Both the position numbers and the translations under genes were made by a program. Of a stretch of DNA of 64,000 bases, positions 14,662 through 24,382 are shown piece after piece. Under the pieces are notes generated by a model. The model was not told the DNA's origin, made no database searches, and saw nothing but the letters and a program-made list of their open reading frames with translations. The stretch lies in the NCBI GenBank assembly GCA_938045295.1, contig CALINO010000032.1:1-64000 (forward strand). The letters are read 5' to 3'. Source of the stretch: an uncultured Arenicella sp. (GTDB lineage Bacteria; Pseudomonadota; Gammaproteobacteria; Arenicellales; Arenicellaceae). The first letter of the stretch is position 1, and every line of letters begins with the position of its first letter.

Positions 14662-17460
14662 CTAGAAGCTGCCGCGAATACCGACCGCATAACGAGGGCC
14701 ACTACTAGTTACCCGACTCAAGAATCGACTAGAGCGACCATGATTACGAGAGATCTCATCAGTAACATTCAAACCTTCAATAAATACCGAGTATTGATCG
14801 TTGATATTGTAACTCGCAGAGAAATCTACCTGAGTAAACGCTTCTGTAAACGTTGGCTCACCGCCGCCCACAAACGCTAAAAACTCATCACGCCAATTTG
14901 CCGCAACTCGTGCTTGAAAACGATCATTCTCATAAAAAGCCACTAAGTTTGCCGAATCACTTAAGCCGGTCAACGGCGCAGGCTCCTGAGCAAAAAAGTT
15001 GTCGCGATCAAACTCAATGTCGCCGTCTGTGTAGGTGTAGTTTGCAATAAGGCCAAAACCATTTTCGAACACATGCTGCAACGCAATCTCAGCACCCTTA
15101 ACATTACCCTCTTCTTCAGAATTAAATGTCGTATTGATATCGAACGGGATTTCTGGATCACCAGCTATGCCAAAACACTCATTACCTGGGCATTCAGGGC
15201 GTGACGCTTGATTAAAAGACGGGTCTCGCAGAGGGGTTCCATCTGCGCCTGTTAAGGTGCTGCGGATCTGATCACTGACCAAGAACGCACTCACATCTTT
15301 ACTAAACAAACCAATTGACGCATAACTGCCTTCTTTATAGTACCACTCAAATGAGAGGTCTAAACTTTCAGCAAGCGCAGGTTCTAAATTCGCATTACCT
15401 CGGCTAACAGAACCGGTGGTACCAGGACGAACAACATTGAACTGGAACCGCGGGGTTAGGCCGCCAATCGGCTGACGAGTAATGGTCTCACTGTATGAAG
15501 CACGCGCAACAAAATTGTCACTAACATCCAGCTTTAAGTTCACACTTGGTAAGAGAAAATCGTAGTTACCTTGAAGCTCGTCATCAACCAACCCTTCACC
15601 GCGCACCAGACGAACTTCGGCCTGATTAATGAGTTGGGTATTCAAAATTGGCTGTACAGCACTTCGACCAATCACATCGGTTTCTTCATAACGCGCGCCT
15701 AAATTGACCGTCAGCGGCATGTCACCAATTGCTGTTTCAAAGTCGGCTTGAACAAAAAGAGAGGTTGTTTCTTCGTTTACTGATTCTATGCGAAATTCAG
15801 GCGGCTGGAAAAAACCGTCTACCTGAGCACCTTGCACGGCCACGAGCGGGTCATAAGTAAACAATCTGGTAAACAAGCCTGGGCCACCACCAGTAAAATC
15901 ACTAAATGTGCTACCAATTGGCTCTGAACCAAAGCCTACGCCGCCGTTATTAAAGCCGTTGAGCAAAAAGAACGTGGTGACTTCATCAAACGAGTAAGTA
16001 TACTCTTGAGTGCTCCCACCAAACGTGATTCTTTGCAGCCCACTGTCGGCGCCAAAGTCGTAGGTACCGACAAGCTTGATTTCCTCAATTTCGTTTTCGA
16101 TTTGTCGCCCGCGCTGTTGACCAATATCTGAGATCAATTGGCTAGTATCAAACACGTCAAAATCTGCACCGAAGTTTACGGCTGGAATGTCACCGTCACC
16201 AAAATCAAGCTGTACAAAATCCACATTAGGGGTTCTAAAGTTAATCACTAATTCAGCGATCTCACCACCCGGCTGTGACTCAGAAACAGAGTTATGAGCA
16301 TCTAAATTAAATGACAAATTATCGTTAACCGCCCAATCGAGATTAATACCAAATGAATCATTGTCAGTAACAAGATTATTAACAAAGCCAAACGCATCTA
16401 AATCAATATTGTTACCATCATCAAACGTTGAGACAACACCTTGCTCATCAGACACACCCTGACGCTGCCCATCAAAACCAAACCAAAAGCCGGTTGAATT
16501 ACGTCTTGAAAACTCATCATAACGAGACAAATTATAGTCTAGCGCTATCTCTACGTTGTCAGTTGGGGCAAGCTGCAATACAAACTGACCATTGATGCGC
16601 TCTCGTTCAACATCTTGAGTCTCTAAGTTAAAACTTCGCGAAATGTATAACGCATTTCTATCATTGGTATTGCGGCTAGAGTCAATATTGCCAGGGTTAC
16701 CATCTAAAATTCGTGCCGTGCCAGCAATATTACCTGACTCAAGACGACTGTCTCGCTCAGAGTACGAAACCGCAGCCAGAAGCCCCACTTTCTTGTCGGC
16801 AAAATGATCGCTGACAATAAACGACACATCAGGGGTGTAATCAGAGCCCCGTTTATTTGTGGTGTCATGAGTGGCTTTTGCGTTAAAGGTTGCCTTAAAG
16901 CCATCAAAATCAAATGGCTTAGGAGTACGAACGTTTACAGTCGAACCGATACCGCCCGTTGGAAGGTCTGCTCTACCGGTTTTGTAAACTTCAACCGCCG
17001 ACACACCGCCTGCAGCTAACTCATTAAAATTGAAGCTTCGGTCAAGAAAACGCTGAAACAATGCGTTCGATGTTGGCATTGAACGACCATTCAATGTCAC
17101 CAAGTTAAAACGCGGCCCAAAACCACGCACCGTGATTTGGTTACCTTCATTATTACTGCGATCAATTGACACACCCGTAATACGCTGCAGTGATTCCGCT
17201 AAGTTTGAGTCTGGGAATTTACCAATATCTTCCGCTGAGATTGCATCTACGACGCCTTGTCCATTTCGTTTAATATCGGATGCGCGCTCCAATGAACTGC
17301 GAATACCGGTTACAACAATTTCCTCTAACTCAGCGTTCGGCTCAGCCCCTTCTTGAGAAAATGCAGTTTGTGCAGACAAACCTAGCATGGCAGTAGCGAC
17401 AGCTGTTAATGCGAATCGTCCATTACGAAAACTAGATGGGGATGTATTTAATTTCCTCAT
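14662..17460 (-). CDS. TonB-dependent receptor 2 (tandem paralogue)
   Basis: A 932-residue paralogue of the receptor encoded next. It has the same signal peptide style (ALTAVATAMLGLSAQTAFSQ), near-identical plug motifs (FPDSNLAESLQRITGVSIDR, TVRGFGPRFNLVTLNGRS, residues about 80-135), and a barrel ending in YAVGIRGSF. The strong identity of plug and C-terminus with diverged middle loops suggests duplication followed by ligand specialisation, for example different oligosaccharide lengths or 6-O-methyl/sulfate decorations. That specialisation is inference. The gene has its own operator-bearing promoter and its own terminator, so the two receptors are separate transcription units. Confidence 0.92.
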   Translation of the reverse strand: MRKLNTSPSSFRNGRFALTAVATAMLGLSAQTAFSQEGAEPNAELEEIVVTGIRSSLERASDIKRNGQGVVDAISAEDIGKFPDSNLAESLQRITGVSIDRSNNEGNQITVRGFGPRFNLVTLNGRSMPTSNALFQRFLDRSFNFNELAAGGVSAVEVYKTGRADLPTGGIGSTVNVRTPKPFDFDGFKATFNAKATHDTTNKRGSDYTPDVSFIVSDHFADKKVGLLAAVSYSERDSRLESGNIAGTARILDGNPGNIDSSRNTNDRNALYISRSFNLETQDVERERINGQFVLQLAPTDNVEIALDYNLSRYDEFSRRNSTGFWFGFDGQRQGVSDEQGVVSTFDDGNNIDLDAFGFVNNLVTDNDSFGINLDWAVNDNLSFNLDAHNSVSESQPGGEIAELVINFRTPNVDFVQLDFGDGDIPAVNFGADFDVFDTSQLISDIGQQRGRQIENEIEEIKLVGTYDFGADSGLQRITFGGSTQEYTYSFDEVTTFFLLNGFNNGGVGFGSEPIGSTFSDFTGGGPGLFTRLFTYDPLVAVQGAQVDGFFQPPEFRIESVNEETTSLFVQADFETAIGDMPLTVNLGARYEETDVIGRSAVQPILNTQLINQAEVRLVRGEGLVDDELQGNYDFLLPSVNLKLDVSDNFVARASYSETITRQPIGGLTPRFQFNVVRPGTTGSVSRGNANLEPALAESLDLSFEWYYKEGSYASIGLFSKDVSAFLVSDQIRSTLTGADGTPLRDPSFNQASRPECPGNECFGIAGDPEIPFDINTTFNSEEEGNVKGAEIALQHVFENGFGLIANYTYTDGDIEFDRDNFFAQEPAPLTGLSDSANLVAFYENDRFQARVAANWRDEFLAFVGGGEPTFTEAFTQVDFSASYNINDQYSVFIEGLNVTDEISRNHGRSSRFLSRVTSSGPRYAVGIRGSF

Positions 17461-17900
17461 ATCTCCTCTCCTCTGTGTATTTAATTTATTTCGCTATTGA
17501 TAGCGTTTAATTTTTAATAACAGTCAACATGTCAGTTAAGGAATATTAACTTGACTAATTGACTATTAAATATAATGTTATCTCTCATTCCAAAACAAAA
17601 CAATATACTGTTAACAATTAACTGTATAAAATGTAGCGTGGTACTGAAATAAAAAAATGGACGCACTGTCTCAATACACAAAGAACAAAAACAACGAGCC
17701 ACCTAAAAATACACGTAACTATTTATATTTAAATACGTTTCCTTGTATTTTTATTTGATGTTTTGTCTGCCAATTCTCAAATCTCAACCCTGAATTATCA
17801 GACAAATATGATTCAGGACAAATGCATAACATCCACTGTTATTCAGCATTTTTTGATAAAAATCAGGCCCGAAATTCTAAAATACGCCAAAAAAGCACAA
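17461..17900. other. 440-nt gap between TonB receptor 2 and the TRAP genes
   Basis: It holds the receptor 2 promoter region with an operator-like motif at 17607-17625. The remaining 17650-17900 is AT-rich and, apart from being the 3' flank of the TRAP operon, shows no clear terminator, RNA or gene. This is the junction between the agar locus and the inserted catabolic region. Confidence 0.5.
17607..17625. promoter_or_regulatory. agar-locus operator-like motif, TonB receptor 2
   Basis: ACTGTTAACAATTAACTGT, the same distance from its gene (147 nt) as the receptor 1 copy. A possible minus-strand promoter, TTGTTT - 17 nt - TAACAT, begins just downstream of it. Confidence 0.7.
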
Positions 17901-19178
17901 TCAATTAAGCACTGAAGGCAACCACAAAACCAAGTCAGGAAAGGCAACCAATAAAGCCAATACCGCTAACAGCGGCAGCAAAAAGGGCGCGGTTGATTTC
18001 ACACATTCTTCAAACGGAGTGTCCGCCACTTTAGCCAATACGTAGAGCACCATACCAACCGGCGGGGTCAGTAAGCCAATCATTAAATTTAGCACCACGA
18101 TCACGCCTAAAAACACGGGGTCAATCCCCACTTCTAGGGCAACGGGCAATAACAATGGCACTAAAATGGTGATTGCGGCAATGGTTTCCATAAACAAGCC
18201 AACGGTAAATACCACCAACATGATCATCAACAAAACAACAATCTTATTATTAGAAATATCAAGAAAGGCACCAGCAAGCTGGTCGGCCGCTTGATTGGCA
18301 GTGAGCACCCACGCAAAAAGCGCTGCCGATGCCACGATCATCAACACTGAGGCGGTGGTCTTTACCGTTTCAATAGCCACCCCCACAATGCTGGCCAAGG
18401 TCAGCGAGCGATAGACAAACACTCCCAAGAACAGCGTATACGCCACCGCGGCCACCGCCGCCTCAGTGGGAGTAAAAACGCCGGAGATAATGCCACCCAC
18501 AATTAATATGGGGCTAATCAACGGCAGCACTGCCTTTTTGGCAGTTGTACGCAACCGCCACCAGTCAAACGAGGCATCTACCGGATAGTTTCGCCGTTTT
18601 GCATACCAAAACACCATTGCCATTAAGGCCACAGCCATCAACAAACCCGGCACAATACCAGCGGCAAACAACGCCCCAATCGAGACTTCCGCCATCACAC
18701 CATAAATAATCAACGGCAATGATGGTGGCACAATCGGCCCAATGGTTGAAGAAGCGGCCGTAACGCCAACCGCAAAGCCTCGATCATAACCGGCATTGCG
18801 CATGGCTTTTATTTCAATGGCGCCCAGCCCGCCCGCATCGGCCACCGCTGCCCCCGACATACCGGCAAAGATGACACTCGAGCCAACGTTTACATGACCA
18901 AGCCCACCTGGCACCCAGCCCACAATGGCACGGGCAAAGTTAAATATGCGGTCTGTGATTTCAGCCGCATTCATTATTTGCCCGGCAAAAATAAAAAACG
19001 GAATCGCAATTAGCGGAAAGCTGTTCACGCCATTAATAATGGTATGAACCGCAGCTGTACTGGGCAAACCATCGGACAAAAACATGGCTAAAGCACTAAA
19101 GCCTAAAGCCACATGAATCGGCGCGCCCAAACCAATAAGGGCAAACAACAACAACAGCGCAAGCAATATTTCAGTCAT
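17901..19178 (-). CDS. TRAP transporter large permease (DctM/SiaM-like)
   Basis: A 425-residue, very hydrophobic protein with about 11-12 membrane segments, the normal size of DctM. Family hallmarks are ALGFSALAMFLSDG near the start, IPFFIFAGQIMNAAEIT (residues about 58-74), GMSGAAVADAGGLGAIEI (about 107-124), TAASSTIGPIVPPSLP (about 140-155) and LTPPVGMVLYVLA (about 360-372). It forms the sodium-driven channel subunit of a TRAP transporter for an organic acid. It overlaps nothing and starts 6 nt after dctQ ends. The operon is next to, but not obviously co-transcribed with, the CoA-pathway genes, so its substrate is unknown. Confidence 0.93.
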   Translation of the reverse strand: MTEILLALLLLFALIGLGAPIHVALGFSALAMFLSDGLPSTAAVHTIINGVNSFPLIAIPFFIFAGQIMNAAEITDRIFNFARAIVGWVPGGLGHVNVGSSVIFAGMSGAAVADAGGLGAIEIKAMRNAGYDRGFAVGVTAASSTIGPIVPPSLPLIIYGVMAEVSIGALFAAGIVPGLLMAVALMAMVFWYAKRRNYPVDASFDWWRLRTTAKKAVLPLISPILIVGGIISGVFTPTEAAVAAVAYTLFLGVFVYRSLTLASIVGVAIETVKTTASVLMIVASAALFAWVLTANQAADQLAGAFLDISNNKIVVLLMIMLVVFTVGLFMETIAAITILVPLLLPVALEVGIDPVFLGVIVVLNLMIGLLTPPVGMVLYVLAKVADTPFEECVKSTAPFLLPLLAVLALLVAFPDLVLWLPSVLN

Positions 19179-19184
19179 TTGGAT

Positions 19185-19712
19185 TTACTCAGAATGCGTA
19201 CGTTTATCAAACAATGCCGTTACGCCCGGCAAACTAGCTAATGCACAGACCACCAAACAAACAGCAACAAACCCATAAACCACGGCCTTAGGTAAGGCAA
19301 TCGACACTAAGTTCTGAGTACTCTGGCTGGCCAACACAATGGCCGCTACCGCCAAAAAAGCGTAGTAAATAAATGACAGCCCACCCACAAACAACCTCAT
19401 TGGCCGCACATTTTGCGGTTGAACCCAAGTTTCAACCGCTTCTAGGCGAATATGCTCACGCCGGAGCATGACACTAACGCACCCGGAAAAAACCACACCT
19501 ATGAGTAGATAGCGTGAAATTTCTTCCGTCCATGCCCAGCTGTCATTAAGAACATAGCGGGTAAAAAATTGCGCAAACACCACCACCGCCAACACAAAAA
19601 TCAATATCAACGCCGGCCAGTCATACCAACGCAATGATTCTTCTTGGGTGCTAACATGTAGGCTATTGTCGCCATCGGCACCGGTTTCATTATTTTGCTT
19701 CATATTCGCCAC
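19185..19712 (-). CDS. TRAP transporter small permease (DctQ-like)
   Basis: A 175-residue protein with four predicted membrane helices (ALILIFVLAVVVFAQFFTRYV, LIGVVFSGCVSVML, LSFIYYAFLAVAAIVLA, VYGFVAVCLVVCALASL) and the family pattern W-x-x-E-x-x-R-Y-L (WAWTEEISRYLLIG, residues about 59-72). An unusually hydrophilic N-terminal tail of about 30 residues precedes the first helix. Position between the binding protein and the large permease, with 3-6 nt gaps, makes the three genes one operon. Confidence 0.92.
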   Translation of the reverse strand: MANMKQNNETGADGDNSLHVSTQEESLRWYDWPALILIFVLAVVVFAQFFTRYVLNDSWAWTEEISRYLLIGVVFSGCVSVMLRREHIRLEAVETWVQPQNVRPMRLFVGGLSFIYYAFLAVAAIVLASQSTQNLVSIALPKAVVYGFVAVCLVVCALASLPGVTALFDKRTHSE

Positions 19713-19715
19713 TCT

Positions 19716-20786
19716 TTAACGTAGGGACTGATTGCTCGCCTTGTCGGACTGAGCATTAACAGAAAGTGCTTGCAAACGCGCCAATTGCGCTTGGCTAAAC
19801 GGCAAGCCCTGAGCAGACAGCCGCGGCTGTACACGTCGCTTAAAGGCATCGCGGTCGGTTTCAACAATAGTGATGCCATTGGCCACATACCACTGCAACA
19901 ACTCTAATTCTTGCTTGCGTATTTCAGTCGTCACCCTAGCCGCGGTCTCGGCCACCACTTGGCGTAAAATGTCGGCATCTTGTTTTGGTAAACGCTCCAA
20001 CGTTTTACCCGCGCCGATGATGACCAAAGAATTAGCAATGTGCCCAGTGAGATTGATGTGCGTCTGCACTTCATAAAAGCGTTTGTACTTGATCGTAGTC
20101 AACGGATTTTCTTGCGCCTCAACCACCCCTTGCTGCAATGCCAAATACACCTCTGAAAATGGAATGGGTGCCGGGTTTGCCCCCACACTTTCAGGCATCA
20201 TCAAAAACGGCGCGGCATTAGGAACGCGTATCTTTAGCTTATGCATGTCTTCGGGCGTTTTAATGGGCAAATTTGAAGTGGTCTGGCGAAAGCCGTAATA
20301 CACCAAGCTCATTATTTCATCACCGGTAGCGGCGCCATAACCTGAAGCCAACTCATCAAAAAGCGCACTGTCGCGATACGCTTGCCAATGAGTAAAGTCA
20401 TCAATAACGTACGGGTAATCTGATATCGCCAACGGCGGGTGGCGCTGCGCCGCCAACGACGAGCCGGTGTAGATAATGTCAATGGCGCCTAAGTTAACCG
20501 CCTCATTAATGCTCACTTCTTTGCCCAGCGATGACGCAGGGTACACCTTAATGTTGTAACGCCCGCCAGTGCGGCTGGCAAATTCCTTGGCCGCCCAAAG
20601 CGCTTGCTGATGATACGGAGACCCAACCTCATACACGTGAGCCCAGCGTAAAACAGGCACACTGTAAAAATAGCGCGATGCAAAAAAAACAATTACCGAC
20701 AATGCTGTGCCAATCAAAATTAGGCTAGATAGGTATTTTTTTAATGTGCGCAAGAATCCGAACCTCTGATAAGAAAAATACGCCAA
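19716..20786 (-). CDS. TRAP transporter substrate-binding protein (DctP-like)
   Basis: A 356-residue DctP-family binding protein. A membrane-spanning signal or anchor (LSSLILIGTALSVIVFFASRYF, about residues 18-39) has no obvious cleavage site. It is followed by LRWAHVYEVGSPYHQQALWAAKEF, the usual mature start. The substrate-binding signature KIRVPNAAPFLMMPESVGANPAPIPFSEVYLALQQGVVE (about 185-225) includes the conserved Arg (RVP) that binds a carboxylate. The ligand is therefore expected to be a carboxylic acid. A long uncleaved-looking leader suggests it may be membrane tethered. A divergent promoter region with an ATTGTATACAAT palindrome lies upstream. Confidence 0.9.
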   Translation of the reverse strand: MAYFSYQRFGFLRTLKKYLSSLILIGTALSVIVFFASRYFYSVPVLRWAHVYEVGSPYHQQALWAAKEFASRTGGRYNIKVYPASSLGKEVSINEAVNLGAIDIIYTGSSLAAQRHPPLAISDYPYVIDDFTHWQAYRDSALFDELASGYGAATGDEIMSLVYYGFRQTTSNLPIKTPEDMHKLKIRVPNAAPFLMMPESVGANPAPIPFSEVYLALQQGVVEAQENPLTTIKYKRFYEVQTHINLTGHIANSLVIIGAGKTLERLPKQDADILRQVVAETAARVTTEIRKQELELLQWYVANGITIVETDRDAFKRRVQPRLSAQGLPFSQAQLARLQALSVNAQSDKASNQSLR

Positions 20787-20870
20787 TCAACGTTTATTAA
20801 ACCAACGCGTCGGCTTACTTTTTAGCGTGATATGGCGTTGCTTATCTATGTGTATTTTAGTTAAATGTAA

Positions 20871-20882
20871 ATTGTATACAAT
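20871..20882. promoter_or_regulatory. 12-bp palindrome between TRAP operon and MRJP gene
   Basis: ATTGTATACAAT is a perfect palindrome in the 143-nt gap between divergent genes. It has the TTGT-NN-ACAA form favoured by FCD-type GntR regulators, but its centre (AT) differs from the agar-locus motif (YA) and it lacks the second half WACWRT. Probably an operator for the TRAP and MRJP genes. Confidence 0.45.
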
Positions 20883-20929
20883 ATATCCCATAAAACAAAT
20901 TCATACCAATAATAACCTGGAGTCCTTAT

Positions 20930-22000
20930 ATGACTTTTCGCATACTGCTGATTAGCCTACTGACGCTGATTGCCACTAATACCACTTACGCCGAAAAAGA
21001 CACAAGCTTTAAAATATTTCGCGAACTCAATAGCGAAGTGCCACCCGCCAACATTGCCGTGAGTCAAAAAGGCCGCATTTTCATGAGCACGCATTTAGCG
21101 TATGGCCCTGAATTAAAAACGGTGGAACTGCTCAGTGACGGCAGCCACCGCAAGTACCCCGATGCTGAATTTTTTCCACCGATTAATGGCGTACTTGGTG
21201 CCATTGTTGATAAGCACGACATCTTTTGGTTTTTAGACACCATTTGGGGCAAAGATGGTATGGGCCGGGTTATCGGCTGGGACATTAACAAAAACGAGCT
21301 GCATAAAATTTACTACATTGCGCGCCCAATCGTAAACGACGCCTACATTCTCAATGACATGGCCGTCGACCGCGACAATGACGCCATTTACATTTCTGAG
21401 ACAGCCGCTGAAACCACCTCGGCTCTTTTGGTGTTAGATCTAAAAACAGGCTTAGTAAGGCGCGTTCTAAGCGGCTCTTCGGCCACCATCCCTGAAGACA
21501 AAGATCTGGTTATTGATGGCGAGGCAGTCACCATGCAAGGCAACAAGGCTCGCGTGGGGGTTAACCCAATCACCATTGATGTCACTAATGAGTGGGTGTA
21601 TTTCGCGCCGATGAGCAGCGAATCATTGTACCGAGTGAAAACCGCGGACTTAAATAACGTTGCGTTAACCGCCGACGAATTAGAAAAGCGCGTAGAACGT
21701 TACTCTGATCGCCCGAAAGGCGATGGCATCACCATTGATGCAGATAACAACATTTATGTGTCGGACCTTGAAAATAACGCCATTGGCGTGATCGACAGCA
21801 ATCGAAAGTACCGCATTCTGCACCAAGATAAATCGGTTTTAAGTTGGGTAGAAGGGTTTGCCAATGCCGGCGGCAATAAAATCATAGCCACCGCCAACAA
21901 GCTGCACCGCTCTCCGGCTTTTATGAACAAAAAGCCGACACCCAATGCCTTTTATATTGTGGAGTTTGACTCTCTAGGTGAAGCCACTAAAGGGCGATAG
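20930..22000 (+). CDS. secreted MRJP/yellow-family beta-propeller protein
   Basis: A 356-residue protein with a signal peptide (ILLISLLTLIATNTTYA, cleaved near residue 21). The rest resembles major royal jelly/yellow family proteins: VSQKGRIFMSTHLAYGP, VLGAIVDKHDIFWFLDT, YILNDMAVDRDNDAIYISET (residues about 139-158), GVNPITIDVTNEWVYFAPMSSESLYRV (about 204-230) and GDGITIDADNNIYVSDLENNAIG (about 265-287). It is predicted to be a periplasmic six-bladed propeller, related in fold to SMP-30 lactonases. Bacterial members have no settled activity. Being divergent from a TRAP operon, it may process the imported compound in the periplasm; that is inference. Confidence 0.75.
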   Translation: MTFRILLISLLTLIATNTTYAEKDTSFKIFRELNSEVPPANIAVSQKGRIFMSTHLAYGPELKTVELLSDGSHRKYPDAEFFPPINGVLGAIVDKHDIFWFLDTIWGKDGMGRVIGWDINKNELHKIYYIARPIVNDAYILNDMAVDRDNDAIYISETAAETTSALLVLDLKTGLVRRVLSGSSATIPEDKDLVIDGEAVTMQGNKARVGVNPITIDVTNEWVYFAPMSSESLYRVKTADLNNVALTADELEKRVERYSDRPKGDGITIDADNNIYVSDLENNAIGVIDSNRKYRILHQDKSVLSWVEGFANAGGNKIIATANKLHRSPAFMNKKPTPNAFYIVEFDSLGEATKGR

Positions 22001-22063
22001 GTCTAGACTCTTAGGCGGTAAACGCGGGAAGGTTTAGATGCATTTTTAGTTTATACATCCAAG

Positions 22064-22090
22064 GGTAGCGAGCACAACGTGCTCGCTACC
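22064..22090. terminator. hairpin between convergent genes
   Basis: A perfect 12-bp stem GGTAGCGAGCAC/GTGCTCGCTACC with a 3-nt loop, between the MRJP gene (plus) and an aldehyde dehydrogenase gene (minus). There is no T-run on either strand, so it may act as an mRNA 3'-end stabiliser or Rho-dependent boundary rather than a classic terminator. Confidence 0.5.
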
Positions 22091-22101
22091 TCAGCGTTAA
22101 C

Positions 22102-23568
22102 CTAGCTCGGCAGAGCGCTGTCTAAATAAATGGTGCGCTTCTGCAAGAACCCCTCAATACCATAGATACCGTCTTCCCCACCCATGCCACTGTGCTTATG
22201 GCCTGAATGGTAACCTTGAATGTAGCCCACAATACCGCGATTAATAAAAATAGTGCCCACCTGCATGGACGACACCGCGTGCATAAACTTACGATAATCT
22301 TCAGTGTATAAATAGGCTGACAAACCATCGTCACGAGAGTTCGTGATATCTAAGGCTTCGTCGAAGTCCGAAATGGTCATGATTGGCAAGACCGGCCCAA
22401 AAATTTCTTCTTTCACCGCTCGCGTGTCGCGCTCACAGTTAAGCAGCACAGTCGGTTCCATCCAGTTGCCTTTTTCAAACTCGCTGCCGTCAGGGCGGCC
22501 ACCGCCCAAGACCAGTTCGGCACCTTGCTGCACACTGTCTTTAACTATCTGATCAATTCGAGTCAAACCTTGGCTACTGGTGCTGGGGCCCATACCAATG
22601 TTATTCATTGGGTCACCCACTTTAATGTCGCGCACTTTATCCAACAGTTTGGCGGTGAACTCGTCGGCCACTTTTTCATGCACTAACACGTGTTCATTAC
22701 AAATACACACTTGACCGCAGTTAGCGTAACGAGCAATCACCGCATCTTCTACGGCCTTATCAATGTTGGCATCCTCAAGCACGATAAACGGCGCTTTGCC
22801 GCCCAGCTCAAGAGACATGGCGGTAATATTGTCCGCCGCCGACGCGCAAATACCTTGCCCAGCACGAATACTGCCAGTGACCGACACCAGTTGCGTAATT
22901 TTGCTGGAGACCAATTTCGAACCAATCGGCACACCTTGCCCAGCCACCATATTAATAACGCCTTTTGGTAAACCCACCTTCTCCACCAACTTACAGAACT
23001 CAGACGCGGTAATGGGGGTGAGTTCATGCGGCTTGATCACCATGGTGTTGCCGGTCACCAGCGCTGGGCCCACTTTTCGCCCAATTAGGGCCAGAGGATA
23101 ATTGAACGCCATTAAGCCAACGGTCACACCGTACGGCACTTTGTAAATCCAAAGCTGTTCACCGGACTGCTCAGACGGAAAAATATTACCTTCAATACGC
23201 CGAGCCGCCTCAGCCGAGTAGGTCATATAACGAATAGTATCGTCCACTTCGGCACGAGCATCGTTTAACGGCTTACCTTGCTCTAACACCAATAAGCGTG
23301 CAAAGCGCTCCTTTGCTTTTTTTAGCTCATCCGCCAATGCATAAATATAATTTGCCCGCTCAATGGCCGGAAGTGCTTGCCAAGCGGGCTGCGCGCGATG
23401 CGATGATGCCAAGGCTTCATCCACTTGCTCAGAATTACACGCGTAGACGTCGGCCACATGCTCATCATTCGCGGGGTTGTTAACGGCAAAAGAATCGTCG
23501 CCAGGCTTACCAACCCACTGCCCATCAATATAACAAGAGTAAAACGCTTCGGGTTCAACAGTACTCAC
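22102..23568 (-). CDS. aldehyde dehydrogenase (AldA-like) of the CoA-transferase cluster
   Basis: A 488-residue NAD(P)-dependent aldehyde dehydrogenase, paralogous to the one in the AHG operon and also AldA-like. It has [20 protein letters not shown], base Glu in [11 protein letters not shown] (residues about 255-265), catalytic Cys in [12 protein letters not shown] (about 288-299) and [10 protein letters not shown]. It is the third gene of an iclR, enoyl-CoA hydratase, aldehyde dehydrogenase operon (gap to the hydratase 36 nt). In such a cluster it could oxidise an aldehyde released from a hydroxyacyl-CoA, as in retro-aldol side-chain cleavage, or a semialdehyde. The substrate cannot be read from sequence. 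Confidence 0.88.
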   Translation of the reverse strand: MSTVEPEAFYSCYIDGQWVGKPGDDSFAVNNPANDEHVADVYACNSEQVDEALASSHRAQPAWQALPAIERANYIYALADELKKAKERFARLLVLEQGKPLNDARAEVDDTIRYMTYSAEAARRIEGNIFPSEQSGEQLWIYKVPYGVTVGLMAFNYPLALIGRKVGPALVTGNTMVIKPHELTPITASEFCKLVEKVGLPKGVINMVAGQGVPIGSKLVSSKITQLVSVTGSIRAGQGICASAADNITAMSLELGGKAPFIVLEDANIDKAVEDAVIARYANCGQVCICNEHVLVHEKVADEFTAKLLDKVRDIKVGDPMNNIGMGPSTSSQGLTRIDQIVKDSVQQGAELVLGGGRPDGSEFEKGNWMEPTVLLNCERDTRAVKEEIFGPVLPIMTISDFDEALDITNSRDDGLSAYLYTEDYRKFMHAVSSMQVGTIFINRGIVGYIQGYHSGHKHSGMGGEDGIYGIEGFLQKRTIYLDSALPS

Positions 23569-23604
23569 TTAAAGTTCCTCACTTGATTGGCCACACGAAT
23601 GTGC

Positions 23605-24375
23605 TTAACGGCCTTTAAATTTAGCATCTCGTTTTTCAATAAAAGCCATTAGCCCCTCATTCGCATCGTAGGTGTCGTACAGCGAATCGGCTAAGTTTTT
23701 TTCTAAGGTCAGTGCCGCCGGCAAATCTAACGCTGCGCCCTGATACAGCGATTGTTTAATAGCCGCAATCGCCAGTGGCGCGCCTTTCGCCATACGCTGA
23801 CAATACGCCTTGGCCTGATTATTAAAATCATCGGCCGAAAGAAGCTGATTATACAGCCCTATTTGTTTTGCTTTTTGTGGCCCAAAATACTCACCAGACA
23901 CACAATACTCCAGCGCCGCCGCTAAACCGACAATGCGTGCAAAGCGTTGGGTTCCACCATTACCGGGCATTAAACCAAGCGCCACTTCGGACATACCCAA
24001 TTTGTAATTAGCGTCACTGCCTATTCGTAAATCAGCGGCCAACATAAGCTCTAGCCCGCCACCCAAGGCATGACCATTGACCGCGCACACTACCAATTTT
24101 GGGCTGGCCTGCATTTTGGCCGTGGCGGAGTTCGCCAACTCCACCAAGCAACGATTCTGCTCAGTGTCATTATCGGCAAATTCTTTAATGTCAGCGCCAG
24201 CACAGAAAAAACCACTCACCGCGCTTTGCATGCAAATAACACGAACGTCGGCATTCTCGTTCATGCCATCTAAGGCTTCATTAAGCGCTTGCATGAAGCT
24301 TAAGTTATACGCATTTGCTTTAGGGCGATTAAACTCGATCACCCCAACGTGACCATCAATATAGGTACTGATCAT
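23605..24375 (-). CDS. enoyl-CoA hydratase/isomerase (crotonase family)
   Basis: A 256-residue crotonase-family protein. The oxyanion-hole region SGFFCAGADIKEFA (residues about 54-67) is intact, and both catalytic glutamates of true hydratases are present, in GGGLELMLAADLRIG and in SEVALGLMPGNGGTQR (about 103-142). Hydration of a 2-enoyl-CoA, or a hydratase/lyase reaction as in feruloyl-CoA breakdown, is therefore possible. It lies 7 nt after iclR and before an aldehyde dehydrogenase, opposite a CoA-transferase gene. That supports a pathway of acid, acyl-CoA, hydration and aldehyde oxidation. Confidence 0.9.
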   Translation of the reverse strand: MISTYIDGHVGVIEFNRPKANAYNLSFMQALNEALDGMNENADVRVICMQSAVSGFFCAGADIKEFADNDTEQNRCLVELANSATAKMQASPKLVVCAVNGHALGGGLELMLAADLRIGSDANYKLGMSEVALGLMPGNGGTQRFARIVGLAAALEYCVSGEYFGPQKAKQIGLYNQLLSADDFNNQAKAYCQRMAKGAPLAIAAIKQSLYQGAALDLPAALTLEKNLADSLYDTYDANEGLMAFIEKRDAKFKGR

Positions 24376-24382
24376 ATTCTGC

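Noticed and set aside
20871-20882. Palindrome counted as a seventh agar-locus operator
   Set aside because: It shares TTGT/ACAA arms but has a different centre and no second half-site, and the genes it serves have no agar link. I kept it separate.
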